From the NCBI RefSeq assembly GCF_964656455.1, contig NC_135717.1, positions 7,464,533 through 7,528,532 of the forward strand: DNA of 64,000 nucleotides, written 5' to 3'. Below are positions 1-12,400 of this stretch, piece after piece. Positions within the stretch are counted from its first letter, which is position 1. Every line of letters begins with the position of its first letter. A program made the translations under genes and the position numbers. This stretch comes from Halichoerus grypus (taxonomy: Eukaryota; Chordata; Mammalia; Carnivora; Phocidae). Under the pieces are notes generated by a model. That model saw nothing but the letters and a program-made list of their open reading frames with translations, had not been told where the DNA came from and searched no databases.

Positions 1-268
1 TGAGTCTCCCATCTTTGTCTCAGGGTGTCTGACCCTCCCCATTTTCCTCATTTCTCCTTCATGCCCCAGTACCAGCCTCTCCAGTTTCCCACCCCTGGCT
101 TTGTCTCTTTCTTGTTACCCGTCTCTCTCCCTTCTAAGATCCAAGACCATACCTCTGGCCTCTCCCATTCCCTCGAATATCCCACCTTCTCTGGGCTCCA
201 TTGTTAGTCTCCTCCAACTCAGGGGTTTGACAACCTCCTTGGTTCCCTCCCCTGCCCCCCCCCCCCAG

Positions 269-619
269 GAAGTTTGCCCCACGATGCTCAGTGTGTGGTG
301 GGGCCATCATGCCTGAGCCAGGTCAGGAGGAGACTGTACGAATCGTTGCTCTGGATCGCAGTTTTCACATTGGCTGTTATAAGTGCGAGGTCAGGGGGCC
401 TGGGCAAGGGGAAGGGGAGGTTCTTGGGGTCTGGGGTGCTGGGTATGGTAGAACCCTGATAGAAAGCTGTTGCTTCCGTCTTAACAGGAGTGTGGGCTGC
501 TGCTGTCCTCTGAGGGCGAGTGTCAGGGCTGCTACCCGCTGGATGGGCACATCTTGTGCAAGGCGTGCAGTGCCTGGCGCATCCAGGAGCTCTCAGCCAC
601 CGTCACCACCGACTGCTGA
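269..619 (+). CDS. TRIP6: TRIP6, last two coding exons (partial gene, 5' part outside window)
   Basis: Two coding exons at 269-389 and 488-619 (stop TGA 617-619), with acceptors after AG at 268 and 487 and a GT donor at 390. They encode the second half of the third LIM domain: a CSVCGG zinc knuckle, then [24 protein letters not shown] and CKAC, ending [14 protein letters not shown]6 is a zyxin-family adaptor of focal adhesions and nucleus that binds the thyroid hormone receptor, LPA2 receptor and other partners through its three LIM domains. The TTDC terminus is the known PDZ-binding end of TRIP6. The Cys/His ligands visible here are intact. The 5' part of the gene lies before base 1; bases 1-268 are a pyrimidine-rich intron. 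No exact AATAAA follows closely; AATAAT near 728 may serve. Confidence 0.95.
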
Positions 620-744
620 GTCTTCCCAGAAGCACCTGTTACATTCCCCCTTCCCATCAGCTACCCTCCCTGACAGCCACCTTTACAACTTTGTCACCAA
701 ATGCTGTCTCCTCTTCCTCCAATCATGAAATAATAACCCCTCAG

Positions 745-935
745 GAGTTTACAAAAACACTTTCAAGTGTATTGTCTCATCTGATTCTCACAGCAGCCTC
801 ACGCAAGCACAACTGTTGCGCCCGTCTGCGTTTTTGTAGGAGAAGTGATCTCCTCAGATTGCATGCTTCCCAAATGGCAGTGCCAAGATCAGAACCTGGC
901 TGGGTCTTCTGAGACCTAGTTTTTTGCAACTCCAC
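745..935. repeat. MIR-like old SINE
   Basis: Diverged sequence reading like MIR: a 'tgtctcatctgattctcacagcagcc' type core followed by a degenerate 'gatctcctcagatt' and 'agtgccaagatcagaacctgg' tail. It lies in the TRIP6-SRRT intergenic interval. The family call is from memory of the core. Confidence 0.5.
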
Positions 936-1555
936 GATACACTCCTGCAAACGCAGTTTAGTGTAAAGACACCCCTCCTCTCCGTGCTTGGAGTAAGGCT
1001 GCAGCATGCTCCAAGGAGGCAGCGTTTCCTATTAAGCCTTCACACCCCACTCCCTGAACAAGGACTTGGGTGTTATCTCCGGGGTGGTGGTGCATTTAAT
1101 CCGGCACAAGCCAGACTCCGCCTGTTGATCAAGACCTCAACCTGTAATTTAGCCCGACCAAGTACTGGTTGGGGGATAAGACAGATTCGCCGGTTTCGCC
1201 TACAAGACGGGGCGCCTCTGTTGAAGAACAGCAGTAACGGGTTTGCAGGTGGTGGTAAATACTGAGGCGGCAATAAAGCCTCTCTGGTGCAGCACAAAAT
1301 GGTGGGAGATGCTTTAAAATGGTTGCTCTATCCTGCTAACGGCCTGCACTCCCCAACTCCGTGCCCTGCGCCAGAAGGGGAAAACAGCCCTGGATGAGGG
1401 CAGGAGGCTCCCCGAGCAGGGTGGTGGGGGTCAACAACTGGACACGAACTGGTTCAGGCCCCGGACACATCCGAGGGACCGCGACCTTCGACCTCAGCCA
1501 GAGGAAGCTCTCCTACGAGCCCAGAAGGCCCTACCGCCCTCCCGTGGCCTGGCTT
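936..1555. other. TRIP6-SRRT intergenic stretch, no gene seen
   Basis: No coding pattern with credible splice sites is visible. An AATAAA is present near 1270 on the plus strand, which could be a distal TRIP6 polyadenylation signal, but nothing else supports it. CpG density rises after about 1440 toward the SRRT promoter. Confidence 0.4.
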
Positions 1556-1951
1556 GGTCCACCTCGGCTCCCGTAATTCCTCTCGTCCGCTCAGTTCTCG
1601 TCCCGGAAAGCGCGCGAGACTTCCGGGTCCCCGCCCCTTCCCATCATCCCCGGGGGCTCCCAGCCTCTCGCTCTGTGCTTTTAAGTTCCAGTTCAGGCCG
1701 CGGGGGAGTGCTTTGCGGTCGGGGCCCCGTTCCGTCGGTGACGCAGGCGCAGCGCGAGCGGCGCGCGCCGACCGCCCATCCCCGGCTGTTCCACTTTCTC
1801 TTCGTTTCCTTGGCCCCCTCGCTGAGAGCCCTGAGTCTCCCTCTCATCGTCCGCGCCGTCCTCGTCGCGCGCCCGAAGCAAGAGGCGGGCCCAGGTCTCC
1901 CGGAAAACTAGCCCGCCGGAGCGCGAGGCTAACGGCCGCGACCGCTCCCAG
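1556..1951 (+). promoter_or_regulatory. SRRT: SRRT CpG-island promoter and non-coding exon 1
   Basis: The stretch is very GC- and CpG-rich, with GC boxes and no TATA box, as expected for a housekeeping promoter. A donor AG|GTGGGG at 1951/1952 pairs with the acceptor before 2214, which carries the SRRT start codon, so non-coding exon 1 ends at 1951. The transcription start was not located; pyrimidine-rich sequence around 1780-1800 is a plausible site. CpG-rich sequence continues into intron 1 to about 2150. Confidence 0.7.
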
Positions 1952-2231
1952 GTGGGGGAGGGGCGGGGCCTGGAGAGCCGGGGCTGCGGCGGGCGGGAGC
2001 GGGTTCGGGCGGCCGGTGGGCGTGGGCAGGGAGACCCGCGGGGGCCCGTAGAGTGTCGGAGCCGGCCACCTGCGCGGGGAGAGGGCTTAGGATGGCGGGG
2101 ACAGCGGAAGGCTGGCCTTTGTGGAGGGAGGCGGGCGTGCTGCTCCGAAGCAGCTCTGGAGCCTTTCCTCTCGTCATTGTTCTGCACCCTGACCGCCCCT
2201 GTCCGGGTTCCAGGCTCCCTCAGACCGCGCC

Positions 2232-3448
2232 ATGGGTGACAGCGATGACGAGTATGACCGAAGGCGCAGGGACAAGTTCAGAAGGGAGCGCAGCGACTAT
2301 GACCGTTCCCGGGAAAGAGATGAAAGGCGTCGAGGGGACGATTGGAATGACCGGTAAGACTTCTTTTCCTCAGTTTTGTCCCCCTGCCTCATTCTGTGGC
2401 ACTCCGCCCTCATTGCATTGCCTTTATTAGTTTTATAGGGTGAACCACAGGAGGTCGCTTATACTTGACCGTTTCTGGTCTGGCAACCTATTCGCTGTTG
2501 GCCAGAGATTTTTTCGCTGTGGCTCCATTTTTGAAATGTCCACATCGTCAAAGCAATAGACCTAAGAGAGTTTTGAGTAGGAAGCAGCAATATTTATGCA
2601 TGTACTTTAAGATGCATGAGTTTTATTGTTTGTAAGTTACTTCTGAAAAAGGTTGATTCAAAGAAAGTAATGTTTTAGAATTGACTCGACTGGAGAGCTT
2701 GTCAGACCAGACCTGTTCCCTGGGAGAATATGGTTAAATTTCTTGTAGTTGTCTTCCCTAAAATCAGAAAGAGTTCTTTGCACAGCGAGGGTTAGGTTAA
2801 TTGATGAGGTTTGACTCAGCTAGTCATTAGCTTTTTGGGATGTCCTTGAGTTAAATATCGTTAAGGTGTTTCCATTCAGAGAAATATGACGTCGTTTCCG
2901 ATAAACTAATCAAGAGAAACGATTTTTTAAAATCTAAAGGACATCACAAAACATTACGGGGTGGGGAGTTTGAGGTGACTTACTGTAGTAGTATTTATTC
3001 ATTCAGTGTTATTTTGAAAAATGAGCTTAGTAAAGCCTTCAGTCTGTAGTCCGTGTATTTCTTCAGTGGGGAGACCATATGGTGCTTTTTTTCCCTAGTG
3101 TTTTGTAAGAAAGAAGAAAATCAAAGGTGTTCTGAATTCTGGAAATGGGTAAGAAGTAGTTACTGTGATTAAGTAATTTATAGTCTGGGGCTTGGAGTGG
3201 AGGGCAAAATGGCCTTGGGTGTGCTGCAGTTGAGTATATATGAGAAATCATCATAAAGATGGTAAAGTGTTGAAGGAGCAGATCTAAGGTAGGGTAGTAG
3301 TGGTGGAGGTGATAATGTTGGAGAAGAGCACAGGAAAGTGACACATAGCAGGACTTGGAAAGATGAATGGGAATTCCTCACGCACAGGTGGAGTCAACAG
3401 TTTGGACTTGGGGACATAAAATTGTGTGCAGAAAAGAGCCCATATTCT

Positions 3449-3483
<35 letters not shown>

Positions 3484-6400
3484 TGGTGGTTCTCAGGGTG
3501 CCTCGGTGGCTCAGTTGGTTAAGCGTCAGACTATTGATTTTGGCTCAGGTCACGATCTCACGGTGTCGAGATCGGTCCTGCGCTGGGCTCCTTGCTGGGC
3601 ATGGAGCCTGCTTAAGATTCTCTCTCCCTCTCCCGCTGTCCCTCCCCTCTAAAAAAACAATAATAAAGTAGCGGTTCTCAAAATGTGGTCCACACACCCT
3701 AGGGGTCTAGGGATCTGTGGTGTTAGTATTTTTATAGCAACTTTAAGGTAGGATTGTCCTTTTCACTGTATTGATGTTTGCATTGTTGGTGCTATAGCGT
3801 TGGTGGGAAAACTGCTGGTGTCTTAGTGCAAATCAAGGCAGTGGCACCAAGTAGTTAAAAAAAAAAAAGCCAATTTCACTTAACGTCCTTAATGAAGCAG
3901 CAAAATTTTTAAAATTTTATTAAGTCGGATTCTTGTCTATACATCTTTGTAATACGCATGACGAGTGGGAAGTATGCATAAAGCACTTATATTGCATATA
4001 GGAGTACGGTGGTTATCTTAAAGAAGAGTGTGGGATTGAGTTTTGAGTTGAGCTAACAGGTTTTTTTTTTTTTGGTGGGATGCCATTTTTACCTGAATGA
4101 AAGATCGTCAAACCGTAGTTAATCCTACTTGGGTATTTGATATTTTCTTGAAAACAGACTAAGAGTCTATTACAAGGAAAGTTGTTAGCTTTGTTGGTAG
4201 TGAGGAAGTGGAACTTTCCAGTGAAAACTAAAATTTTGGAAAACTTGTACTACTAGTGTGAGTTTGACAGTTTCCCATTTAAGACTTCTCTGACGAGATA
4301 GGTAGTGATGCTAATGAATGTGATATTTTGATATTGTATAATAAGATATGTCAAGATCCACTCAAAGAGCAAGGTAGAACAATGGATTTAAATGTAGCAG
4401 AGTATAAAATGTTTATTGATATGGTTTCAGATTCAATGCTGCAACTTGCCTTTAAGAAACTCTCGTCAAGTTTTGGGTAGTATCAAAGAATATCCTCAGT
4501 TACCTGAAAAGACTATTTATTAAAGTATTTCCTTTTCCAGCTACGTATCTGTGAGGCTAGATTTTCTTCATATTTTTCAACCAAACAATATACACAACAG
4601 ATTGAATGTAGCAGTAAATATGAGGCGGTGCCTGGGTGGCTCAGTCAGTTAAGTGTCTGTCTTCATCTCAGGTCATGATCCCAGGGTGCTGGGATCTGGC
4701 CCTGCCAGGCTCCCTGCTCAGTTGGGAGTCTGCTTCTCCCTCTCTCTCTGCTCGTCCCCCCCTCCTCGCCCCCCCCCCCGCCTAGCGTATGCTTTCTCTC
4801 TCTCTCTCAATAAATAAATAAATAAAATAAAATAAAATAAAATAAAATAAATAAATATGAGACTCTAGCTGTCTGGATTAGCCTGGCCTTGAAAAGATTT
4901 GTTAGGGGCACCTGGGTGGCTCAGTTGTTAAGCGTCTGCCTTCGGCTCGGGTCATGATCCCAGGGTCCTGGGATCGAGCCCCACATCGGGCTCCCTGCTC
5001 CGCGGGAGGCCTGCTTCTCCCTCTCCCACTCCCCTTGCTTGTGTTCCCTCTCTCGCTGTGTCTCTCTCTGTCAAAAAAAAAAAAAAAAAATTCTTAAAAA
5101 AAAAAGATTCGTTACATGCAAAAACAAAGGCACTTTTGTTTTTTTTTAAGATTTTATTTATTTGTCAGAGAGAGAGCATGCGCACAAGCAGGGGGAATGG
5201 CAGGCAGAGGGAGAAGCAGGTTTCCCTGCTGAGCAGGGAGCCTGATGTGGGGCTTGATCCCAGGACCCTGAGATCACGACCTGAACCGAAAGCAGAAACT
5301 TAACTGACTGAGCCACCCAGGCACCCCAATGGCACTTTTCTCATTAAAAAAGATTGTTTTTGAAAATAGCTATTTTTTTAAAAGATTTTATTTATTTATT
5401 TGAGAGAGAGAATGAGAGGGGGGAGGGTCAGAGGGAGAAGCAGACTCCCTGCTGAGCAGGGAGCCTGATGCGGGGACTTGATCTTGGGACTCCAGGATCA
5501 TGACCTGAGCCAAAGGCAGTCGCTGAGCCAACTAAGCCACCCAGGTGCCCAAAAATAGCTATTTTTCATAAAAATGCAATTTATGTTGATGTATAACTTC
5601 AAAATTAATAGATATTGTTTCTGTTTTGAGTATAGTATGTATGTCATCCACATAAGCAAAAAGTCTTTAATCTGCCATAATTTTATTTATTTTTTAAAAA
5701 ATTTACTTATTTTAAAGATTTTATTTATTTGAGAGAGAGAGGGTACACACTTGCGTGTTTGCGAATGAGCAGGGAGGGGGGGTGGGACACAGAGGGAGAA
5801 GCAGACTCCCCACTGAACAGGGAGCCAGATCCCAGCTCCCTGAGATTATGACCTGAGCTGAAGGCAGATGCTTAACTGACTGAGCCACCCAGGCACCCTG
5901 CAGTAATTTTATATTGTGAGGTGGGGGTGGCGGTTCCAAGACCAAAAGTTTGAAAACCACTGGGCTAGAGCAAAGGATGTTGTTACTTGGTTAAGGTTGG
6001 GTTGGAGGTGGCTGGTAACTGGTGGAGACTGGAACGACAGCAGGAACCAAGGTTTTGAACGGTGTTGTGTACTGGCATTTAGTAAGGAAGGGCATGGTAT
6101 GATTGCATTTGTGTTTGAGAAAGATGACTTTGACAGGAGAGAAGTGGGAGGGACCAGAGATCGGTACATCGGATGCTGCAGTTACAGGGGAAATGATCAG
6201 GGTCAGGGCACACGGACAGGGGCAAGGAAGAGGACAGCTTTGATAGGCTCTGAGGCAGAGGATTAGCAAGCCAGTAGCTTGAGTGAGCAGTGAGGGTGAC
6301 ACTTGATAAGTTGGATACCTGGTGATGGTTGATATCCCCGCTCTCAGGGAAACAGGAGGAGGGAAGCAAGCATGGCCTTGAAGTGGTAGAAATAACAGCT

Positions 6401-9400
6401 CAGTTCTGACACGTCAAATTTGAGGTGGCCATGGCCGTCTAGTCGGGGATTGTTAATGCTGGTCTGGAGGAACAGTTGGAGAGCCATCTGCTTGAGCGTG
6501 ATGGCTGACGTGATGGCAGTAAGCAAAGTGTTTTTCTGTTTAGAGAATAATTTTATAATTGTGGGCTTTTAGTCTGGTGTCTCAGGATAGGAAGGGCCTG
6601 TCTAGGAGCATGCCCGGCTGTGTCCCATTACTGTTACTCATTCTTATCGCCAGAGAGTGGGACCGGGGCCGGGAGCGCCGCAGTCGGGGTGAATATCGGG
6701 ACTATGACCGGAATCGGCGAGAGCGCTTCTCTCCTCCCCGCCACGAGCTCAGCCCCCCACAGAAGCGCATGAGGCGAGACTGGTGAGGTGGCAACAGTTT
6801 CTCTGGCTTCTCTCCTTAGCCTCAATTCCACCTGGCCTCGGCTGTGTTCTTCATTTTCGCTGAGGACTTTGTCATTTCCTTTTCTCAGACTTGTTATAAA
6901 CCCATCTTTTTTTATCCCCTTAAACCCTTGGGTGAGAGACCACATTCCATATGCCCCTTCCTCTGTCCCATCCTCCTTCGTGCTCTGGAGACATGATTCC
7001 CTTCTCTGTCTGACTTTTGTGTCCCCCACCCTCAGGGATGAGCACAGCTCTGACCCATACCACAGTGGCTATGAGATGCCCTATGCTGGGGGGGGTGGGG
7101 GCCCTACTTATGGCCCCCCTCAGCCCTGGGGCCACCCAGACGTCCACATCATGCAGCACCATGTTCTGCCTATCCAGGCCAGGTAAAGACCTGGGGTTCT
7201 GGGGTTCTTGGGAAAAGGGAGATGTTAGGTTTGGGGGATGGATTGGGGTTGCCAAAGACCGTGGCTGGCGTCAGGAAGTGGGTTAGGTACAGAGAGGCGT
7301 GCCTGGGGGGTGGTAGCCGTTGGCGCCTGGGGTGGTGTCCACGGTGGGCAAAGGAAGGGGGCAGCTGGCTACCTTGGCCCCCCCCATCCCCCCCACCCTC
7401 TTCCCCCCACAACCAAGACTTCCTGACCGGGCCCCCCCCAGGCTGGGCAGCATCGCAGAGATTGACTTGGGTGTGCCACCACCGGTGATGAAAACCTTCA
7501 AGGAGTTTCTCCTGTCGTTGGATGACTCTGTGGATGAGACAGAGGCTGTAAAGCGCTATAATGACTATAAGCTGGATTTTCGAAGGCAGCAGATGCAAGA
7601 TTTCTTTTTGGCTCATAAAGATGAGGAGTGGTGAGTGCCCCTGTTTTCCTGCTCTCTGTTCCCTAGCATGTTTCCCCTGGCCCCGCCAGTGGAGCCTGCA
7701 GCCCTGTCCTCTTCCCATTTTCCCCAATCCGGAACTTCCTGGGGGTGGGGGATGGGAAACACAACAGCATTGGCTGATGGGTTCTCCTCCTCACTTCAGC
7801 GTCTGCCACAGCCTCCCACCCCACCTCGCTTCCCCTCTGTCCTCAGTGAGTGGGACACCTCCAGGCAGCTGGCCAGAGCCACCTGTTCCCTTGGGGCAGC
7901 AGACAGACTGCTTCCCACTTGCTGGTATTGGGTCATTGTCATCCCTGATCGCCGGGACCCTGTGTGGCTGTGGTGTTCTCCCAAAAGCAACGAGTGAATC
8001 CAGACAAGAAAAAGCAAAGATCTCAGGGTCGTTTGACAGAAAAAGAATTTTAATTTTTTTCCTTTTGTGGATGTTTTAATTTTAATCAACCATCTTTTCC
8101 CCCCTTCCTGCTCCTCCTCCTCCTCATCCTCTTTCTGCTCCTCCTCCTTGAAAAGAGCCAGAACTGGGAACTACACCCGCTCATCGACGGAGCTCGGAGC
8201 AAACCCACCTCCACCCCCACCATACCCAGCCCATACATGAGCCCCCTGGGCTGAGCTGCGCTGCCCCGGCCAGGCAGACAGGCAGGGCACTGCTGTGCAC
8301 AATGCAGCGGTTTAGCTGAATGTGATTGCTCAGGCAGCTAGTCAGTCAGGGCCCCCACCGCGGAGTCCCGCGGGGGTGGGGCATCTGGGCCGGGACGCCC
8401 CAGCCAGGAGCCAGCCGGTGGCCCACCTGCCAGCATGGGCCCTGGGCGCGGCTAGTTAAATCTTGAGCTCTGTTTGACCAAGCGGCCAAGGTAAAGATCC
8501 TGGAGGTGATGCCTGCGGCTTTCCTTTCCTCTCACGCTCAACTTGTGGTTCTGTTTTGTCTGTCGCTGTCCCCTCCTTCTTTATCCGTGTCTTGGTCTCA
8601 TTCTCTCATGTACTTCTCATTCTTTCTCGGTCCCTGTCCTTGCTCCTTGCCTAACCACTTGTTTCCTGTGTTTTTTTTCAGTTTCTCTGGTCTTTAGTTT
8701 TTCCCTTTGTTTTCGATTTCTGGGACTTTCTCACTTTCCCTTTCTGCTTTTTCTCATACTCCTCATTTCTTCTGTTCTGCACCCCCTCCTCCCAAGGTCC
8801 TATTTTAAATGTTTCCTTTCCATGCTCCACCCCACCCTAATCCTCCACCCCCTCTCCTCTCTCTTTCTTTTTCCCTGTGGGCAGTACCTGAGGTTATAAG
8901 GGCACTTCAGTTTCTCCCTTTGGTCTTTCCCTGTCCCTCCACCATCTGCTTTTCTTCCCAAGGGGGGAGAAAGCTTTTCTGCCTTTTTTGGCTTTTCCTA
9001 TCTGGTGCATTTCAGGTTTCCCTCTGTCTTCCACCTAGGGATGGAGGGAGTTGGTGGGAACAGTCCTTTTAATGACTCTAGTTTGGGGTTGGCAAGGAGA
9101 GGGAGGTTCTTTGGGGCCTACTATTTCCTTAGCCTTCCTCTTGGAAGCTTTGGGAAACTACACTTTTTTAAGTTAGTGTTTCCCAGAGACTCAGGGCCAT
9201 CATTCTGCCTCTCTAACCCTGGCCTCCCCCTGTAGTCATTGCTTTTCCCAAATCCAGAGCTCTTAGTTCCTGGCTCTCCCCCAAATCTTCTCAGAGCATA
9301 ATCTCTGGTTCCTTTTGGGGGTATTGGGTGGTTCTGGTGCACCCCTCTCCCCAGTCTTTCTGCTTTCGTGGTTTATTGTGGGTGTGAGAGGACTTGCCTG

Positions 9401-12400
9401 GGCCCCTCCCCATGTCCCGGTCCTGGCGTCCAGTGACTATTTTGTCTCTTCCCTTCCCCACTTCCTTCCCAGGTTTCGGTCTAAGTACCACCCAGATGAG
9501 GTGGGGAAGCGGCGGCAGGAGGCCCGGGGGGCCCTGCAAAACCGACTGAGGGTATTCCTGTCCCTCATGGAGAGTGGCTGGTTTGATAATCTTCTCCTGG
9601 ACATAGACAAAGCTGATGCCATTGTCAAGATGCTGGATGCAGGTGTGTGGATTGGGAGGGGAAGAGGGTGTCTGGTGACCAAGGTCTTGATTGGGAAATA
9701 GATATCAGTTGATCATCCAGAGGCTGAAGGCCAGGGCCATTGTGACCTCTGCCCTGTCTGTTGGTAGCTGTGATTAAGATGGAAGGAGGGACAGAGAACG
9801 ATCTGCGCATCCTGGAGCAGGAGGAGGAGGAGGAGCAGGCCGGAAAGCCTGGGGAGCCCAGCAAGAAAGACGAGGGCCGGGCTGGACCAGGCCTGGGGGA
9901 TGGAGAGCGCAAGGCCAATGATAAGGACGACAAGAAAGAAGATGGCAAACAGGTCAGAGTGCTGGGCTCGCTGGGTGCTGCCCGCTGGCTGCTGCCCATG
10001 AGCCCCTGGGGAGGAGGATGGAGCAGCTTCAGTGGTCGGGGCGGGGCTGGAGGGTTGTGTGCTGGGTCCAGGAGAGGTGGAGGGCTAGGGAGGGCCAGGC
10101 CCTCTGATAAAGGTTGAAGGGGAGATGGATGTGCTGGGGATTGTCTCTGCCTGCAGGCTGAAAACGACAGTTCTAACGATGACAAAACTAAGAAGTCTGA
10201 GGGTGATGGGGACAAGGAAGAGAAGAAAGACGACTCTGAGAAAGATGCCAAAAAGGTAGGGTATCTCTTGCCAGGGGATCAGTGTCCGGTCCAGCGGCCT
10301 GGTTAGCCGACTCCCTTCCTCTTGCTGTGGCTCTCACAGAGTAGCAAGAAGCGGAATAGAAAGCACAGTGGCGACGACAGCTTTGACGAAGGCAGTGTGT
10401 CCGAGTCAGAGTCGGAGTCGGAGAGTGGCCAAGCTGAGGAAGAGAAGGAGGAGGCTGGTAGGTTTTATTTTCTGCTTCTAGTCCATTCTCTTCCTACTGA
10501 ATAGGGGTAGGGGAGGTGGGAGTGGGTGAAATTGTTAAGGGTGGGCCTTTTGGGAGATGAGGGTGGGGAGGTGGGAGTGTGACTGCTTTCTGTCTTCCCT
10601 TCCAAAATCAACAATAAAAAATCACCGACTCCCACCACTTTCTGCAAAGAAGAGGCACTCAAGGAAAAGGAGAAGCCCAAAGAAGAAGAAAGGGAGAAGC
10701 CTAAGGACACTCCTGGGTTGGAATGTAAACCTCGGCCCCTCCATAAGACTTGCTCCCTCTTCATGCGCAACATCGCACCCAACATCTCACGGGCAGAGAT
10801 CATTTCTGTGAGTGGGGAAAAGTATTGGGGGCAGGAATGGCACCCAGGCTCCATCTTTGGTGGCAGGGAGGGGGAGCTGGTGAGGCGGGAGAGGATAATG
10901 TGACTCTGCTTCTAACATATACCCCTCTTTCTCTAACAGGGAGACCCCTTCCCATGGGCCCATGCCTTTTGTGGGCTGGCTCCAATCGCACCATTTGCTT
11001 TTAAGTGCTCTTATTCTTAAGCCCTTTATTGGTTTTTCCTTACTTGAGTAAAGATTCAAAGGCAATTCCTAGGGTTCTGAGGACATGGGGATTGGAGGAA
11101 GAAGTGAAACGTCGAATCGCTCAATGGGGTTTCTGTTCCTGTTTTTCCAGCTTTGTAAAAGATACCCAGGCTTCATGCGTGTGGCACTGTCAGAGCCCCA
11201 GCCTGAGAGGAGGTGAGGAATGGAGAGAAGAGTGACCCTGGAAACCCTGGAGATAGGGTACAGGGGGAGGCAAATGGCCGGTATCCCTTCCACCCCAGGG
11301 TTATGCTGATCTTTTCTTCTGTAGGTTTTTCCGTCGAGGCTGGGTGACCTTTGACCGCAGCGTTAACATCAAAGAGATCTGTTGGAACCTGCAGAATATC
11401 CGGGTAAGTGCTGGGAGTGGGCTCTCTGTGCTGCACACAACCTCTCATTCCTTTGTTCTTTTGATTCACTCGTTCTGCCCCCTATCCATCCATCCAGTCT
11501 GCTCACATTAAGTATATACTGGTGTCCATGAATAAGACCCTCCTGGTCCCTGTTCTCGGGGAGCTCACGGTCCAATTGCTGGTTCTGTCAATAGGGCCAG
11601 TCCCTGGAGCTGCTGCTTCTTGGGCAAGTGTTGGTGAGCTTTGTGTTCATTCCCTCTAGCTCCGGGAGTGTGAGCTGAGCCCTGGTGTGAACAGAGACCT
11701 GACCCGCCGAGTCCGCAACATCAATGGCATTACCCAGCACAAGCAGATAGTGCGCAACGACATCAAGCTGGCCGCCAAGCTGATCCATACGCTGGATGAC
11801 AGGACCCAGCTCTGGGCCTCTGAGCCTGGGACACCTCCTCTGCCAACAGTCAGTGACTCCCCGTGGAACTTTTCCAAAAGCAGCCGATACCATGTCGTCT
11901 GCTGTGGGCACCTCTGGTCTTGTCTGTAGCACTGAGCCCTTGTTCCTATTCTCTCTATCTGGGCAACACTCCAGCTTTTCCAGTAGAATAGACTGGCATT
12001 AGTGATGATGTATTGGCTAGGATAGAATAAGAAAAAGACCAATAGTGAAGCAGTGGTAACAGGCCAAGTGAACCCTGGATTCCTTCTGCTTCATATGAGG
12101 AGCTTCCGGGACTACCTACCTCAGGGTTTTCTCTTGTCATCTCACTTGCCCTTCTTTTTCCTGCCTACCAGAGTCTGCCCTCCCAGAATCCAATCTTGAA
12201 GAATATCACTGACTATCTGATTGAGGAAGTGAGTGCGGAGGAGGAGGAGCTGCTGGGGAGCAGTGGGGGCGCTCCCCCCGAGGAGCCCCCTAAGGAAGGG
12301 AACCCTGCAGAGATCAACGTGGAGCGGGATGAAAAACTGATCAAGGTGCCAGCAAGGGCAGGCGGGCAAGGTCCTGGCTTGGGGCAGCAAAGGGGCAAGA

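Larger units (their letters stand above)
3669..5960 (+). mobile_element. Fossil hAT (Charlie-type) DNA transposon with nested SINEs
   Basis: The ends look like the inverted termini of Charlie/MER5-type elements: gcggttctcaaaatgtgg at 3669 and, in reverse complement, aaagtttgaaaaccactg at about 5945. Around 4490-4640 and 4858-4885, broken translation resembles the C-terminal dimerisation region of hAT transposases (PFPATYLCEARFSS, then a segment interrupted by a SINE). The reading frame has stops and shifts, so this is a dead copy. CAN-SINEs at 4624, 4905, 5141, 5374 and 5708 have inserted into it. It lies wholly within SRRT intron 2. Confidence 0.65.
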
